From the NCBI RefSeq assembly GCF_006007885.1, contig NZ_VCRO01000003.1, positions 248,001-312,000 of the forward strand: a DNA stretch of 64,000 bases, read 5' to 3'. Each line of letters begins with the position of its first letter. Positions within the stretch are counted from its first letter, which is position 1. The notes under the pieces were generated by a model, which worked only from the letters and a program-made list of their open reading frames with translations, was not told the origin of the DNA and did no database searches. The stretch is from Alteribacter natronophilus (GTDB lineage: Bacteria; Bacillota; Bacilli; Bacillales; Salisediminibacteriaceae). Below are positions 43,749-53,596 of this stretch, in pieces. A program made the translations under genes and the position numbers.

Positions 43749-45476
43749 TTATATAACCTCAGACGGAAAAGTCTCTTCAATGAAAGCCTTCACATCGTCT
43801 GCAGTTTCCATATCAAGTGCTTTTTTCGCAGCTTCTTCAGCTTCTGCTCTGCTCAGTTTTGAAATCTGGCTTCTGGCAGGAAGAACAGACGTTGCACTCA
43901 TACTGAACTCATCAAGACCAAGTCCGAGAAGGAGCGGAATCGCCACTTCATCCCCGGCCATTTCCCCGCACATACCGGCCCATTTGCCTTCGTTATGTGC
44001 AGCGTCGATCACCATCTTGACGAGACGGAGTATCGCCGGATTATAAGGCTGGTACAGGTAGGATACCCGCTCGTTCATCCGGTCCGCTGCCATTGTATAC
44101 TGAATAAGGTCGTTTGTGCCGATACTGAAAAAGTCAACTTCCTTGGCAAAGGTGTCGGCCATTACAGCAGTTGATGGTATTTCCACCATTATGCCCACTT
44201 CAATCTCATCGCTGACATCAGTTCCATCGGCTTTCAGTTTATCTTTTTCTTCAAAAAGAATCTCCTTTGCCTGTCGGAACTCTTCAAGTGTAGCGATCAT
44301 TGGGAACATAATTTTCAGGTTACCGAACGCACTTGCACGAAGCAGTGCCCGCAGCTGTGTACGGAACATATCGTCTTTTTCAAGGCAGAGACGAATAGCA
44401 CGGAAACCGAGAAACGGGTTCATTTCTTTTGGAAGGTCCAGATACGGCAGCTCTTTATCACCGCCGATATCAAGCGTCCGGATCACAACCGGCTTGCCGT
44501 CCATGTCCGAGATGACTTTTTTATAGGCTTCGAACTGCTCTTCTTCTGTCGGCAGCTCGTCACGTCCCATGTAAAGGAATTCCGTGCGGTAAAGACCGAT
44601 CCCTTCAGCGCCATTATTAATGACACCTTCAAGGTCATCGGGTGTACCGATGTTCGCTGCAAGTTCTACGTGGTGACCGTCCTCTGACTCGGTTGCATCA
44701 TTCACGAGCTTGGCCCATTCCTTTTTCTTGGCAGCAAACTCCTCCTGCTTTTTACGGTAAAGATTGATCTCATCTTCAGTCGGATCCACAATGACCGTAC
44801 CTTCAATTCCATCCACAATCATCATCGTATCAAATTCCGCTTCACCGGTTACTTCTTTTGTACCTACGACAGCCGGGATTTCCATGGAACGCGCCATAAT
44901 TGCAGAGTGTGATGTACGGCCACCGATATCCGTGGCGAAACCTTTTACAAATTCACCGTTAAGCTGGGCAGTATCAGATGGTGTAAGGTCATCAGCAATG
45001 ACCACTACTTCCTCGTCAATTTCAGCAAGGGAAACAAGTTTCTTTCCGAGAACGTGGGCGAGCACCCGCTTGGACACATCACGGATATCCGCCGCACGCT
45101 CCTGCATGTATTCGTTATCCATGTTTTCAAACATGGACACAAACATATCGGAAACTTCCTTCACCCCGTAACCTGCATTTACGTTTTCGTCCCTGATTTT
45201 CCCGCGGATCGCATCCACGAATTCAGGATCACTTAACACGAGGAGGTGAGCGGAGAAGATTTCAGCATGCTCTTCTCCCAGGTCGTTGAGGGTCTTTTCT
45301 TTGATTTTTTCGAGTTCTCCCTTGGCGGAAGCCAGAGCGTCGTCAAACTTTTTCTCCTCTGCTGCCTGGTCCTCTGGTTCTGTCTTTTCAACAGTAAGGT
45401 CAGGAGTTTCAAGAAGAAAAGCCTTGGCAATGGCAATACCGGAAGAAGCCCCGATTCCGGTTAATGTTTTGGACAT
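43749..45476 (-). CDS. ptsI: PTS enzyme I (PEP-protein phosphotransferase)
   Basis: 575 residues. Takes phosphate from PEP and passes it to HPr. The phosphorylated histidine lies in [21 protein letters not shown] near residue 190. The PEP-binding barrel shows [47 protein letters not shown] and the acid-base cysteine in [11 protein letters not shown]. Its ATG overlaps the ptsH stop by one base. Confidence 0.97.
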   Translation of the reverse strand: MSKTLTGIGASSGIAIAKAFLLETPDLTVEKTEPEDQAAEEKKFDDALASAKGELEKIKEKTLNDLGEEHAEIFSAHLLVLSDPEFVDAIRGKIRDENVNAGYGVKEVSDMFVSMFENMDNEYMQERAADIRDVSKRVLAHVLGKKLVSLAEIDEEVVVIADDLTPSDTAQLNGEFVKGFATDIGGRTSHSAIMARSMEIPAVVGTKEVTGEAEFDTMMIVDGIEGTVIVDPTEDEINLYRKKQEEFAAKKKEWAKLVNDATESEDGHHVELAANIGTPDDLEGVINNGAEGIGLYRTEFLYMGRDELPTEEEQFEAYKKVISDMDGKPVVIRTLDIGGDKELPYLDLPKEMNPFLGFRAIRLCLEKDDMFRTQLRALLRASAFGNLKIMFPMIATLEEFRQAKEILFEEKDKLKADGTDVSDEIEVGIMVEIPSTAVMADTFAKEVDFFSIGTNDLIQYTMAADRMNERVSYLYQPYNPAILRLVKMVIDAAHNEGKWAGMCGEMAGDEVAIPLLLGLGLDEFSMSATSVLPARSQISKLSRAEAEEAAKKALDMETADDVKAFIEETFPSEVI

Positions 45477-45739
45477 TACTCAGCCAGTCCTTCTTTCATA
45501 ACTTCCTCAAGGCCTTTAATTGCTTCCTCTTCATCGGATCCTTCTGCCTTAATTGTTACTTCAGCACCCTGACCGACACCAAGGCTCATTACCCCCATGA
45601 TGGACTTGAGATTAACGGATTTGCCGTTATGCTCAAGAGTGACTTCGGACTCATATTGTCCTGCTTTATTTACAAGCTGCGTAGCCGGACGCGCGTGGAT
45701 TCCTGTTTCTGCTGTAATCTTAAAGTTCTTTTCTGCCAT
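45476..45739 (-). CDS. ptsH: Phosphocarrier protein HPr
   Basis: 87 residues. His15 ([10 protein letters not shown]) receives phosphate from enzyme I. Ser46 ([10 protein letters not shown]) is the HPr-kinase site used in CcpA-dependent catabolite repression. AGGAGTG precedes the ATG. Sits between ptsG and ptsI as in B. subtilis. Confidence 0.98.
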   Translation of the reverse strand: MAEKNFKITAETGIHARPATQLVNKAGQYESEVTLEHNGKSVNLKSIMGVMSLGVGQGAEVTIKAEGSDEEEAIKGLEEVMKEGLAE

Positions 45740-45767
45740 GAGAAAACACTCCTTCTGGTTTTAAGTA

Positions 45768-47762
45768 TTATTTTGATATTTCTATGATTCCTGTATCCCC
45801 CAGGGAAACAGAGCCTTGCTTCTGAAGCTTGACCGCTTCACCCTCCTGCAGGTTTGTAAATACGACAGGTGTCATTAAAGAGGGAACCCTCTCTCTAATT
45901 TTGTCCAGATCAACCTTTAATAAATCCTGACCCTGTGTAATGCGTTCGCCTTCATCGACAAACGTTTCAAACCCGTCTCCTTTGAGGTTGACTGTATCAA
46001 TACCAAAGTGTATCAGAATTTCATGTCCGCTGTCAGCCTCAATGCCTATTGCATGTTTCGTTGGGAAGACATTCATTACTTTACCATTAACCGGCGATTT
46101 GACAAGACCGTTTTTTGGATCAATGGCAAAGCCGTCTCCCATCATTCGGCCCGAGAACACCTGATCAGGTACATCGGAAAGATCGGTCAGTCTGCCCTCA
46201 ATCGGCATGGCAAAGGAAAGAGCCTTCTCTTCAGGATTCGGATCCTCTCCGCCATCCCCGGGAACGATCTTTGTTTCATCAACTTCCTGTTCATCAAGGT
46301 CTTCCTGAACCTCTTTTCCATCAATTAAATCCTTAATCTGCCCTTTAATGGCATCGGATTTCGTACCAAAGATAGCTTGTATATTATTACCCACTTCCAT
46401 TACACCTGAAGCACCTAATTTTTTCAGCTCGTCTTTGTCCACCTCGCTTTTGCTGTTCACCGTTACACGGAGGCGTGTAATACAGGCATCCAGCTTACTG
46501 ATATTCTTCTTACCCCCAAGAGCTGAAAGAACATCACGGGCCAGACCTTTGGACGGTTTCGCTCCTTCATCTCCGCTTTCTGCATCCTTCTCCCGTCCGG
46601 GCGTCTGAAGATTAAACTTACGGATGGCAAAGCGGAAACCGAAGTAGTACATAACCGCAAAGACAAGACCTACAGGAATTACAAGCCATGCGTTTGTTGA
46701 GAAGTTCCAGTAAAGAATATAATCGATAAAGCCTCCGGAAAACGTGAACCCTGCCTTCACATTCAGCAGATCCATAGCCACAAAGGAGAATCCTGCAAAA
46801 ATACAGTGGATGAGGAACAGGATCGGTGCTACGAATAGGAAGGCAAATTCAATCGGCTCGGTGATTCCCGTCAGAAAGCTTGTTAGAGCTGCAGAGCCCA
46901 TAATACCGGCAACAGCCTTTTTCTTCGCTTTATCTGCTTCATGGTAAATAGCCAGCGCCGCTGCCGGAAGTCCGAAGAGCATAAATGGAAACAGCCCTGC
47001 CATAAATGTCCCTGCTTCCGGGTCACCTGCAAAATAACGGTTCAGGTCACCGCGGACCGTTTCTCCTGCCTCGGTTGTATACTGACCGAACTCAAACCAG
47101 AAAGGCTGGTAGAAAATATGGTGAAGGCCGAACGGAATAAGAATACGCTGGCCAAACCCGAAAATAAAGGCTGCAAGAGTGGTTCCGGTTTCAGTTGCCA
47201 GAACACTGAGATAATCGATCCCCTGCTGAATTGGCGGCCAGACAAAAACAAGAATGGCACCGAGTCCGACACTTACCGCTGCAGTGATGATTGGAACGAA
47301 TCTTTTACCACCGAAAAAACCGAGAAACTGCGGGAGATCGATCTTATGGAATCGATTGTAGAGATACGATGCGGTGAGACCGATAATGATCCCCCCAAAT
47401 ACCCCCATCCCCAGTGTTTCCATACCGAGGACGGTTTCGGTTTCAAGTCCTCGGTAATCCGCAAGAATGGCCAGTGTCTGGTTCATAATCAGATAACCGA
47501 TGACTGCTGCCAGTCCGGCCACCCCATCACCGTCCGAAAGTCCAATGGCAACACCTACGGCAAAAATGAGTGCCAGGTTTGCAAAAATGATGCCTCCGGC
47601 CTCTGTCATTACCGGTATATCGAGCACATTTTCATGTCCCAGCCCGAGCAGGAGTCCTGCCGCCGGAAGAACCGACACCGGGAGCATCAGAGAACGGCCA
47701 ATTCTTTGAAGAAGGCCAAACAGATTACTGAAAACGCTGTCTTTACTTACTGCTGTACTCAT
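45768..47762 (-). CDS. ptsG: PTS glucose permease EIICBA
   Basis: 664 residues from the second of two close ATGs (47762), because the first overlaps GGAGGA. Domain order is EIIC (residues ~10-395, about ten helices, [15 protein letters not shown] loop), EIIB (phospho-cysteine in [11 protein letters not shown] near 426) and EIIA (phospho-histidine in [15 protein letters not shown] near 580). Takes up and phosphorylates glucose. A GlcNAc-type specificity cannot be fully excluded, but the glcT and RAT context points to glucose. First gene of ptsGHI. Confidence 0.93.
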   Translation of the reverse strand: MSTAVSKDSVFSNLFGLLQRIGRSLMLPVSVLPAAGLLLGLGHENVLDIPVMTEAGGIIFANLALIFAVGVAIGLSDGDGVAGLAAVIGYLIMNQTLAILADYRGLETETVLGMETLGMGVFGGIIIGLTASYLYNRFHKIDLPQFLGFFGGKRFVPIITAAVSVGLGAILVFVWPPIQQGIDYLSVLATETGTTLAAFIFGFGQRILIPFGLHHIFYQPFWFEFGQYTTEAGETVRGDLNRYFAGDPEAGTFMAGLFPFMLFGLPAAALAIYHEADKAKKKAVAGIMGSAALTSFLTGITEPIEFAFLFVAPILFLIHCIFAGFSFVAMDLLNVKAGFTFSGGFIDYILYWNFSTNAWLVIPVGLVFAVMYYFGFRFAIRKFNLQTPGREKDAESGDEGAKPSKGLARDVLSALGGKKNISKLDACITRLRVTVNSKSEVDKDELKKLGASGVMEVGNNIQAIFGTKSDAIKGQIKDLIDGKEVQEDLDEQEVDETKIVPGDGGEDPNPEEKALSFAMPIEGRLTDLSDVPDQVFSGRMMGDGFAIDPKNGLVKSPVNGKVMNVFPTKHAIGIEADSGHEILIHFGIDTVNLKGDGFETFVDEGERITQGQDLLKVDLDKIRERVPSLMTPVVFTNLQEGEAVKLQKQGSVSLGDTGIIEISK

Positions 47763-47821
47763 AAACATTCCTCCTTTTCCTGTGGTAACGCTGTCAGATA
47801 GAATAATAATTTGCAGAAAAA

Positions 47822-47951
47822 CAAAAAAGGCACGAGTAAAAAATGATACACGAATTCCGAGGTCGGCAGCGGCACCTGTTAGAGTTAGGTATCCCCAGCC
47901 AGCGGTTCGTATACACCTTTTTACTCATGCCTGATCGAATCAGTAACACGT
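47822..47951 (-). promoter_or_regulatory. RAT antiterminator site and terminator in the ptsG leader
   Basis: The ribonucleic antiterminator (RAT) sequence ACGTGTTACTGATTCGATCA continues to CATGAG (47924-47951), as I recall it from the B. subtilis ptsG leader. It overlaps the left arm of a long terminator: GGCATGAGTAAAAA pairs with TTTTTTACTCGTGCC, followed by TTTTTTG. The loop between the arms is about 60 nt and partly self-complementary. GlcT bound to the RAT would block the terminator when glucose is present. Confidence 0.88.
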
Positions 47952-47962
47952 AAAAGTGTTAT

Positions 47963-48802
47963 TTATGATGTTAGGAGCCTCTGAAGATGCACCGTGATGT
48001 AAACGGTTTCTGCTTCGGGCACAGATTTCTGCAGTTCATGCTGAATTATTCTGATCAGCTTCCAGGAAAGATTGTAGCACACCGGATATTCCTGTTTCAA
48101 GAGCCAGGCGAGTTTTTCCTGGGTCTCACCGGCTTCCCCTTTCTCAACACGGTCAATGACACGCCTTAAATGGCTCAGCAGCCTGGCATAGTCGATACTC
48201 TGCCTGTCGATTGTAATTTTCAGCTGATCCTGAATTACTTCAATAAGCCTTCGGAGCAGTCCCGCATGTGCATTAACGGCTGAAAGAGGCCTGTCCGATA
48301 AAGCGCTGTGAATATGAAGGGCAACAAAGCCGATTTCTGCTGAAGGCAGTTCGGTCTCCAGTTTTTTATTCAGGAAATTCACCACTTCCTCGGCAATCTG
48401 GAATTCCCGTGGATAAAGGAGTTCCGTGTCCTCAAGAAACGGATTCTTAATTTCGAGCCCCTGGCGGATGCGCTTTACCGCAAATGCAATATGGTCGGTG
48501 AGACCGATATGGATGTGTTCGTTCAAGGGAATATCAAGTCTTTTCCTGATAAGCAGAATGGCTTCGGAAACAACTTCAAGCACCACAGGATCCAGATCCT
48601 GTACAAGTTGCTTGTACAGTTCCTGCTCCTCCGGGCTGAACAGTTTGAATACCTTTTCAAAGTTATCGTCATGAAGACGATCTCCCTGTTTTCTGCCAAA
48701 ACCGATTCCTTTGCCGATCAGAATAAATTCCTCTCTGGATGCACCCCGGCTCACGACAACATTATTATTCAGTACTTTTTCAACGGTATAGTTCTGGGAC
48801 AT
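47963..48802 (-). CDS. glcT: Transcription antiterminator GlcT (BglG/SacY family)
   Basis: 279 residues from the ATG at 48802, with GGAAAGGG upstream. N-terminal RNA-binding CAT domain (YTVEKVLNNNVVVSRGASREEFILIGKGIGFGRKQGD), then two PTS-regulation domains (about residues 65-170 and 171-279) with the conserved histidines in LNEHIHIGLTDHIAF, EIGFVALHIHSAL and VYITVHLQRL. HPr and EIIGlc phosphorylate these histidines, so GlcT is active when glucose is being transported. Its stop codon lies 12 nt from the RAT it should bind. Confidence 0.95.
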   Translation of the reverse strand: MSQNYTVEKVLNNNVVVSRGASREEFILIGKGIGFGRKQGDRLHDDNFEKVFKLFSPEEQELYKQLVQDLDPVVLEVVSEAILLIRKRLDIPLNEHIHIGLTDHIAFAVKRIRQGLEIKNPFLEDTELLYPREFQIAEEVVNFLNKKLETELPSAEIGFVALHIHSALSDRPLSAVNAHAGLLRRLIEVIQDQLKITIDRQSIDYARLLSHLRRVIDRVEKGEAGETQEKLAWLLKQEYPVCYNLSWKLIRIIQHELQKSVPEAETVYITVHLQRLLTS

Positions 48803-48907
48803 GGCCTTTCCCTTTCCTCTGCAAATCTCCGTATTAGCATAAGCCAAGGCTCCCACTGTGTCAATGCTCGCACATGCCCCGGAACAAGTCTTCTGCGTGT
48901 GAATACA

Positions 48908-48939
48908 ATGAAACCGGCTCCCTTTTACAGAAGCCGGTT
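48908..48939 (-). terminator. gerE terminator
   Basis: AACCGGCT pairs with AGCCGGTT and is followed by TTCATTG on the minus strand; a weak T-run. Confidence 0.5.
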
Positions 48940-48943
48940 ATCA

Positions 48944-49168
48944 CTATATTTTCAGTTCTCCTAGTCGGATCAGTTCGATGACTGCTTGCGAGCGCCCCTT
49001 TACTCCAAGCTTCTGCATTGTGTTGGATATATGATTTCGTACAGTCTTTTCAGAGATGAACAATTCTGATGCGATTTCTTTAGTTGTCTTATCTTGTACC
49101 AGTAGCTCGAATACTTCTCGTTCTCGTTTGGTTAATAGCGGTTTTGGCCGGAAATCGTGCTCTTTCAA
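48944..49168 (-). CDS. gerE: Late mother-cell transcription factor GerE
   Basis: 74 residues from a TTG with AAGGGTGA upstream. A stand-alone LuxR-type helix-turn-helix: [20 protein letters not shown], then [20 protein letters not shown] and [13 protein letters not shown]. Very close to B. subtilis GerE, which activates and represses late coat genes of the σK regulon. It is separated from ysmB here by the pts-glcT block. Confidence 0.97.
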   Translation of the reverse strand: MKEHDFRPKPLLTKREREVFELLVQDKTTKEIASELFISEKTVRNHISNTMQKLGVKGRSQAVIELIRLGELKI

Positions 49169-49232
49169 TCATTTCACCCTTTCTTGCATGGGCTGTTCGT
49201 ACGTTGGCGGGTTGAATAGTATTTAGTCATGT

Positions 49233-49260
49233 TATCTTATGTCATCCGCCGGATGGGTGT
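49233..49260 (-). promoter_or_regulatory. σK-type promoter of gerE
   Basis: On the minus strand an AC, 17-nt spacer and CATAAGATA, agreeing with the σK pattern AC / CATAnnnTA, about 65 nt before gerE. gerE is transcribed by σK in B. subtilis. Confidence 0.5.
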
Positions 49261-49310
49261 GACTTGCGAATAAAAGAAGAGGCACGAATTTCCCGTTTAT
49301 TTTCGGGGCT

Positions 49311-49344
49311 TTTTAAAAGAACCGGCTGACTGTATGTCCAGCCG
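49311..49344 (-). terminator. ysmA terminator
   Basis: CGGCTG pairs with CAGCCG, followed by GTTCTTTTAAAA on the minus strand. Confidence 0.5.
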
Positions 49345-49350
49345 AAGACG

Positions 49351-49815
49351 TTACCCGGCTATCGCCTGTGAAGCTTCCAGCTTCTCCAGAGCAGCTTTGC
49401 TCCAGGACAGCGGTTTCCCGCTCGTCCGGGAAACCTGAACCATGCGGCCCCTTCCTGTCATGCATACTTTGCCTGCTTCATTGGTGATAAGATAATGCAG
49501 GTCAATGGATGAATTTCCGATCCCTGCCACCTTCACGTGGACTTCCAGGTTTTCGTCAAAGAATACCTGTCTCTTGTAATCGCAGTGCAGATCCGCTGTG
49601 ACAGGGATTCCCTCTCCCCCTTTTGCAAACCACTCTTCCCCAAAGCCGATGTCCTTGAAAAAATTAATACGGCCCTGCTCAAAGTAGACAAATGAAACGG
49701 TATTATTCAGATGGCCGAATGCATCCGTTTCGGAAAAACGGACCGTGACCGGATAGCTGTGACTGAATTCCGACTGCCATTTTTCCAGGTCTTCGATGTA
49801 ATCAGGCAATGCCAT
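49351..49815 (-). CDS. ysmA: Hotdog-fold acyl-CoA thioesterase YsmA
   Basis: 154 residues from the second ATG (49815), because AAAGGGATGAGG, which contains the first, is the ribosome site. 4-hydroxybenzoyl-CoA-thioesterase-like pattern: VTVRFSETDAFGHLNNTVSFVYFEQGR, with the catalytic aspartate in ETDAFGHLNN. Residues DLHCDYKRQVFFDENLEVHVKV form the following strands. Probably hydrolyses an acyl-CoA in the cytoplasm. A FadR-type operator in its promoter region suggests a link to fatty-acid breakdown. Confidence 0.9.
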   Translation of the reverse strand: MALPDYIEDLEKWQSEFSHSYPVTVRFSETDAFGHLNNTVSFVYFEQGRINFFKDIGFGEEWFAKGGEGIPVTADLHCDYKRQVFFDENLEVHVKVAGIGNSSIDLHYLITNEAGKVCMTGRGRMVQVSRTSGKPLSWSKAALEKLEASQAIAG

Positions 49816-49842
49816 TAACCTCATCCCTTTCTTTCATTTATA

Positions 49843-49860
49843 TGAATGAACAATCATTCA
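49843..49860. promoter_or_regulatory. FadR-type operator in front of ysmA
   Basis: TGAATGAACAATCATTCA has perfect 7-bp inverted arms and differs at one position from the B. subtilis FadR consensus TGAATGAnTAnTCATTCA. It ends directly upstream of a possible TATAAA -10 and lies 28 nt before the ysmA start. Confidence 0.65.
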
Positions 49861-49876
49861 CTGTGTGTTTGCAGGA

Positions 49877-49902
49877 AAAGGACAGCAATTGTACTGTCCT
49901 TT
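49877..49902 (-). terminator. sdhCAB terminator
   Basis: AAAGGACAG pairs with CTGTCCTTT and is followed by TCC on the minus strand, directly after sdhB. Confidence 0.65.
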
Positions 49903-49914
49903 CCAAATCAGGCT

Positions 49915-50679
49915 TTAGAAGTTGTTGTCACTTCCGAAGAAGTTTTTAAATGATTGCAGTGTGGTATCGCGGTTAAGTGCAGCAATGGATGTTGTAAGCG
50001 GGATGCCTTTCGGACATGCCTGCACACAGTTCTGGGAGTTACCGCAATTCGACAGACCGCCGTCTCCATCCATCAGCGTATTCAGGCGTTCCGCTTTATG
50101 CATCGCTCCAGTTGGATGAGCATTAAACAGACGCACCTGGGAGAGGGCTGCCGGTCCGATAAATTCGGACTTGTCGTTTACGTTCGGGCAGGCCTCAAGA
50201 CAGACACCGCACGTCATACACTTGGAAAGCTCGTAGGCCCACTGGCGCTTCGCTTCCGGCATCCGGGGACCAGGCCCCAGGTCGTATGTGCCGTCGATCG
50301 GTACCCAGGCTTTTACACGCTTGAGGGAATCAAACATCCGGCTGCGGTCAACGACGAGGTCGCGGACAACCGGGAATGTTCTCATCGGTTCAAGACGGAT
50401 CGGCTGCTCAAGCTGATCCACAAGGGCTGTACAGGACTGGCGCGGCTTGCCGTTAATGACCATCGAACAGGCACCGCACACTTCCTCCAGACAGCTCGCT
50501 TCCCAGGATACTGCTGTTGTTTCCTCTCCCTGGGCATTGTACGGGTTCCGGCGGATTTCCATAAGCGCGGAAATGACGTTCATATTCTCACGGTAGGGAA
50601 GTTCAAACTCTTCTTTATAGGATTTCCCGTCCTGATCTTTCTGACGGGTAATAATTAAACGGATTGTTTTTTCGCTCAC
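49915..50679 (-). CDS. sdhB: Succinate dehydrogenase iron-sulfur subunit
   Basis: 254 residues from a GTG that overlaps the sdhA stop (GTGA). Carries electrons from FAD to quinone through three Fe-S centres. The [2Fe-2S] ligands are in SCLEEVCGACSMVINGKPRQSC. The [4Fe-4S] and [3Fe-4S] ligands are in CMTCGVCLEACPN and NCGNSQNCVQACPKGIPL. Last gene of sdhCAB. Confidence 0.97.
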   Translation of the reverse strand: MSEKTIRLIITRQKDQDGKSYKEEFELPYRENMNVISALMEIRRNPYNAQGEETTAVSWEASCLEEVCGACSMVINGKPRQSCTALVDQLEQPIRLEPMRTFPVVRDLVVDRSRMFDSLKRVKAWVPIDGTYDLGPGPRMPEAKRQWAYELSKCMTCGVCLEACPNVNDKSEFIGPAALSQVRLFNAHPTGAMHKAERLNTLMDGDGGLSNCGNSQNCVQACPKGIPLTTSIAALNRDTTLQSFKNFFGSDNNF

Positions 50680-52451
50680 GATTTAACACTCCCTTGTTTC
50701 TTAGACGTGTAGTCACGTTTACGAGGCTTAATAAGGGAAACATCAACATCTTCGTACTCAAATTCAGGGGCTCCGGTCTCTGTGTTCATTTTTGCTTTCG
50801 TTGTCTTGAGCCACTCATCGTCGTTACGGTCAGGGAATTCAGGCTTGAAGTGGGCGCCGCGGCTTTCGTTACGGTTGTATGCACCTAGGGTGACAACCCG
50901 GGCCAGGTTTAGCATGCCGTCAAGCTGACGTACAAAGGCTGCACTCTGATTGCTCCATTTTGCCGTATCGTCGATGTTAATGTTTTTATAACGCTCAAGC
51001 AGTTCCTGAAGTTTTTCGTCAGTTTTAAGAAGACGGTCGTTTTCACGAACCACTGTTACGTTGTCCGTCATCCATTCACCGAGCTCCTGGTGAAGTTTAA
51101 ACGCGTTTTCGTCTCCATCCATCTTAAGGATGTCCTCAAACTGTTCCTGGTCCTTTTTAAGCTGGCTGTCAAACACCTGGGAACTGAGATCCTCGCTGGA
51201 CTGCTCAAGACCGCTGATATACTCCACCGCTTTCGGTCCGGCAACCATTCCGCCGTAGATGGCAGAGAGCAGCGAGTTTGCTCCAAGACGGTTTGCACCG
51301 TGCTGGGAGTAATCACATTCACCTGCTGCAAAGAGGCCGGGGATGTTTGTCATCTGATCATAGTCAATCCAGAGTCCGCCCATGGAATAGTGAACCGCAG
51401 GGAAAATCTTCATTGGTACTTTGCGCGGGTCATCTCCCATGAACTTTTCATAGATCTCCATGATTCCGCCAAGCTTTACATCAAGCTCTTTAGGATCTTT
51501 ATGGGAAAGATCAAGGTACACCATGTTTTCCCCGTTAATACCGAGCTTCTTGTCCACACATACAGAGAAAATCTCCCGTGTGGCAATGTCCCGAGGTACG
51601 AGGTTTCCGTATGCAGGGTATTTCTCCTCAAGGAAGTACCATGGCTCGCCGTCTTCGTTGTATGTCCAGACACGGCCACCCTCCCCGCGGGCAGATTCAC
51701 TCATAAGACGCAGTTTGTCATCCCCGGGAATCGCAGTCGGGTGAATCTGAATGAATTCCCCGTTTGCGTAGTAGGCACCCTGTTTGTAAACAGAAGCCGC
51801 CGCATAGCCTGTATTAATCATGGAGTTCGTGGATTTACCGAAGATAATTCCAGGTCCTCCTGTTGCAAGAATCGTAGCATCCGCACGGAACGACTGCATT
51901 TCGGAAGTACCCAGATTCTGGGCTGTAATTCCCCGGCAGCGGCCGTCGCTCTCGTCAACAATAGCGCTGAGGAACTCCCAGCCTTCGTACTTCGTAACAA
52001 GACCGGCCACTTCATGGCGGCGCACCTGCTCGTCCAGAGCGTAAAGCAGCTGCTGACCTGTAGTGGCACCGGCAAATGCCGTACGGTGGTGCTGCGTTCC
52101 ACCAAAGCGTCGAAGGGCAAGAAGTCCTTCCGGTGTACGGTTGAACATAACGCCCATCCGGTCCATCAGGTGAATGATTCCCGGAGCTGCATCACACATT
52201 GCTTTTACCGGCGGCTGGTTGGCCAGGAAGTCCCCTCCGTATACGGAATCATCAAAGTGCTCCCATGTGGAGTCCCCTTCCCCCATCGTGTTCAGTGCTC
52301 CGTTAATACCGCCCTGCGCGCACACAGAATGGGAACGTTTCACCGGAACGACCGAAAATAAATCTACTTTCATGCCGGCTTCTGCGGCTTTAATTGTCGC
52401 CATCAGGCCTGCAAGGCCACCGCCGACAACGATAATTTTTCCTTTGCTCAT
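50676..52451 (-). CDS. sdhA: Succinate dehydrogenase flavoprotein subunit
   Basis: 591 residues from the ATG at 52451, with AAGGAGTG upstream. Oxidises succinate to fumarate. Dinucleotide-binding IIVVGGGLAGLMATIKAAEAG at the start, the FAD-linking histidine segment SHSVCAQGGING, the active-site region HPTAIPGDDKLRLMSESARGEGG and the C-terminal SRGAHFKPEFPDRND. Confidence 0.97.
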   Translation of the reverse strand: MSKGKIIVVGGGLAGLMATIKAAEAGMKVDLFSVVPVKRSHSVCAQGGINGALNTMGEGDSTWEHFDDSVYGGDFLANQPPVKAMCDAAPGIIHLMDRMGVMFNRTPEGLLALRRFGGTQHHRTAFAGATTGQQLLYALDEQVRRHEVAGLVTKYEGWEFLSAIVDESDGRCRGITAQNLGTSEMQSFRADATILATGGPGIIFGKSTNSMINTGYAAASVYKQGAYYANGEFIQIHPTAIPGDDKLRLMSESARGEGGRVWTYNEDGEPWYFLEEKYPAYGNLVPRDIATREIFSVCVDKKLGINGENMVYLDLSHKDPKELDVKLGGIMEIYEKFMGDDPRKVPMKIFPAVHYSMGGLWIDYDQMTNIPGLFAAGECDYSQHGANRLGANSLLSAIYGGMVAGPKAVEYISGLEQSSEDLSSQVFDSQLKKDQEQFEDILKMDGDENAFKLHQELGEWMTDNVTVVRENDRLLKTDEKLQELLERYKNINIDDTAKWSNQSAAFVRQLDGMLNLARVVTLGAYNRNESRGAHFKPEFPDRNDDEWLKTTKAKMNTETGAPEFEYEDVDVSLIKPRKRDYTSKKQGSVKS

Positions 52452-52521
52452 CTGTAACACTCCTTCTCATAGTGCATGTCGAAGCGGCTTAAAAACCTGC
52501 TTCATACCGGTTTCTGACTGA

Positions 52522-53130
52522 TTAAACGAATGCCAGGATGGAAGCTACACCTACGTAGGTAAGAGCGAGGAACACTCCAAGCGTGACATACGTTGAAATT
52601 TGCTGTGAACGGGGTGATACCGTAATACCCCACGTAATACCGAAGGACCATAGTCCGTTCGCAAAGTGGAACGTTGTTGAAACAATTCCGATAATGTATG
52701 CAATGAGGGCTACAGGGTTTTCCACAATGTTAGCCATCATATCAAAGTTTACTTCCTGCCCCATAGCGGCTGCAATCCGTGTTTCCCACACGTGCCAGGC
52801 CATGAAGATCAGAACGATTATGCCTGAGATTCTCTGAAAACGGAACATCCAGTTGCGGAAGTAGCTGAAGTTGTTTGTGTTGTGGCGCGCCTGGAAAGCA
52901 ATGTAGATTCCGTAGATTGCGTGAAACAGAATCGGAAGGAAAATAATGAAGATTTCCATCGTGTAGCGGAAAGGCAGGTTTTCCATGAAGTTAACTGCCT
53001 GGTTATATTCAGCTTCACCCCGTGTGGAAAAGTAGTTCACACCAAAGTGGACGATAATAAAAAGACCTACTGGAATAACACCCAGCAAAGAATGCATTTT
53101 TCGCAAAAAATACTCTCGATTTTGTGCCAT
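52522..53130 (-). CDS. sdhC: Succinate dehydrogenase cytochrome b558 subunit
   Basis: 202 residues, five membrane helices. Anchors SdhAB and holds two haem b groups that pass electrons to menaquinone. Likely haem-ligand histidines lie in RKMHSLLG, FIIVHFGVN, PILFHAIYG, FMAWHVWE and TTFHFANG. GGGGGAAAG precedes the ATG. First gene of the operon, with a 150-nt leader. Confidence 0.96.
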   Translation of the reverse strand: MAQNREYFLRKMHSLLGVIPVGLFIIVHFGVNYFSTRGEAEYNQAVNFMENLPFRYTMEIFIIFLPILFHAIYGIYIAFQARHNTNNFSYFRNWMFRFQRISGIIVLIFMAWHVWETRIAAAMGQEVNFDMMANIVENPVALIAYIIGIVSTTFHFANGLWSFGITWGITVSPRSQQISTYVTLGVFLALTYVGVASILAFV

Positions 53131-53292
53131 CGGTTCTTTCCCCCTGTATTAGTTTTAAATTTTCTGAACAGGTATGTGATACTTTGTCTTACTGGTCCTT
53201 CCTTCGAGCCCCCTTCACCGGACTTCTCTCCCTCATCTTTTTCAGTCATTTTTCGTCAAATCCCAAGTTCTTACGATTTTTTGACAATTTAT

Positions 53293-53322
53293 ATTGTACT
53301 CCCACTAAAAGTGGCTCGTCAA
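53293..53322 (-). promoter_or_regulatory. σA promoter of sdhCAB with inverted repeat in spacer
   Basis: TTGACG, 18-nt spacer, TACAAT on the minus strand. The spacer holds CCACTTTTAGTGG, a perfect 5-bp inverted repeat (53302-53314), a possible operator. The rest of 53131-53503 shows no gene. Confidence 0.65.
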
Positions 53323-53503
53323 GAAAGCGGATACAGAACTTATTTTAACAAAAAAACGTTCAAAGGGACACAATCCTAGACTTTTTCTGAAAGAAAATTT
53401 CCCCTTTCCGATTCGTCTTCTGCCAGATCGTGGAACTTTCAGCATATCATGTTCCTTCCAGGAGCCGGGACAATTGAATTATAACCACTGCCTGTGACTG
53501 ACA

Positions 53504-53543
53504 GAAAAAATACGTGCGCAGGCAACGGAATGCCGGCACACGT
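53504..53543 (-). terminator. Terminator of the potassium transporter gene
   Basis: TACGTG...GGCA pairs with TGCC...CACGTA, followed by TTTTTT on the minus strand. Confidence 0.65.
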
Positions 53544-53596
53544 ATTTATTTAGACTCTCGTACTTTTTTAATATACCTTTATTCCCCTTTTTATCT

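Noticed and set aside
47829-47930. Possible CRISPR-like or mobile repeat in the glcT-ptsG gap
   Set aside because: The long inverted repeat is the RAT-controlled terminator of ptsG.
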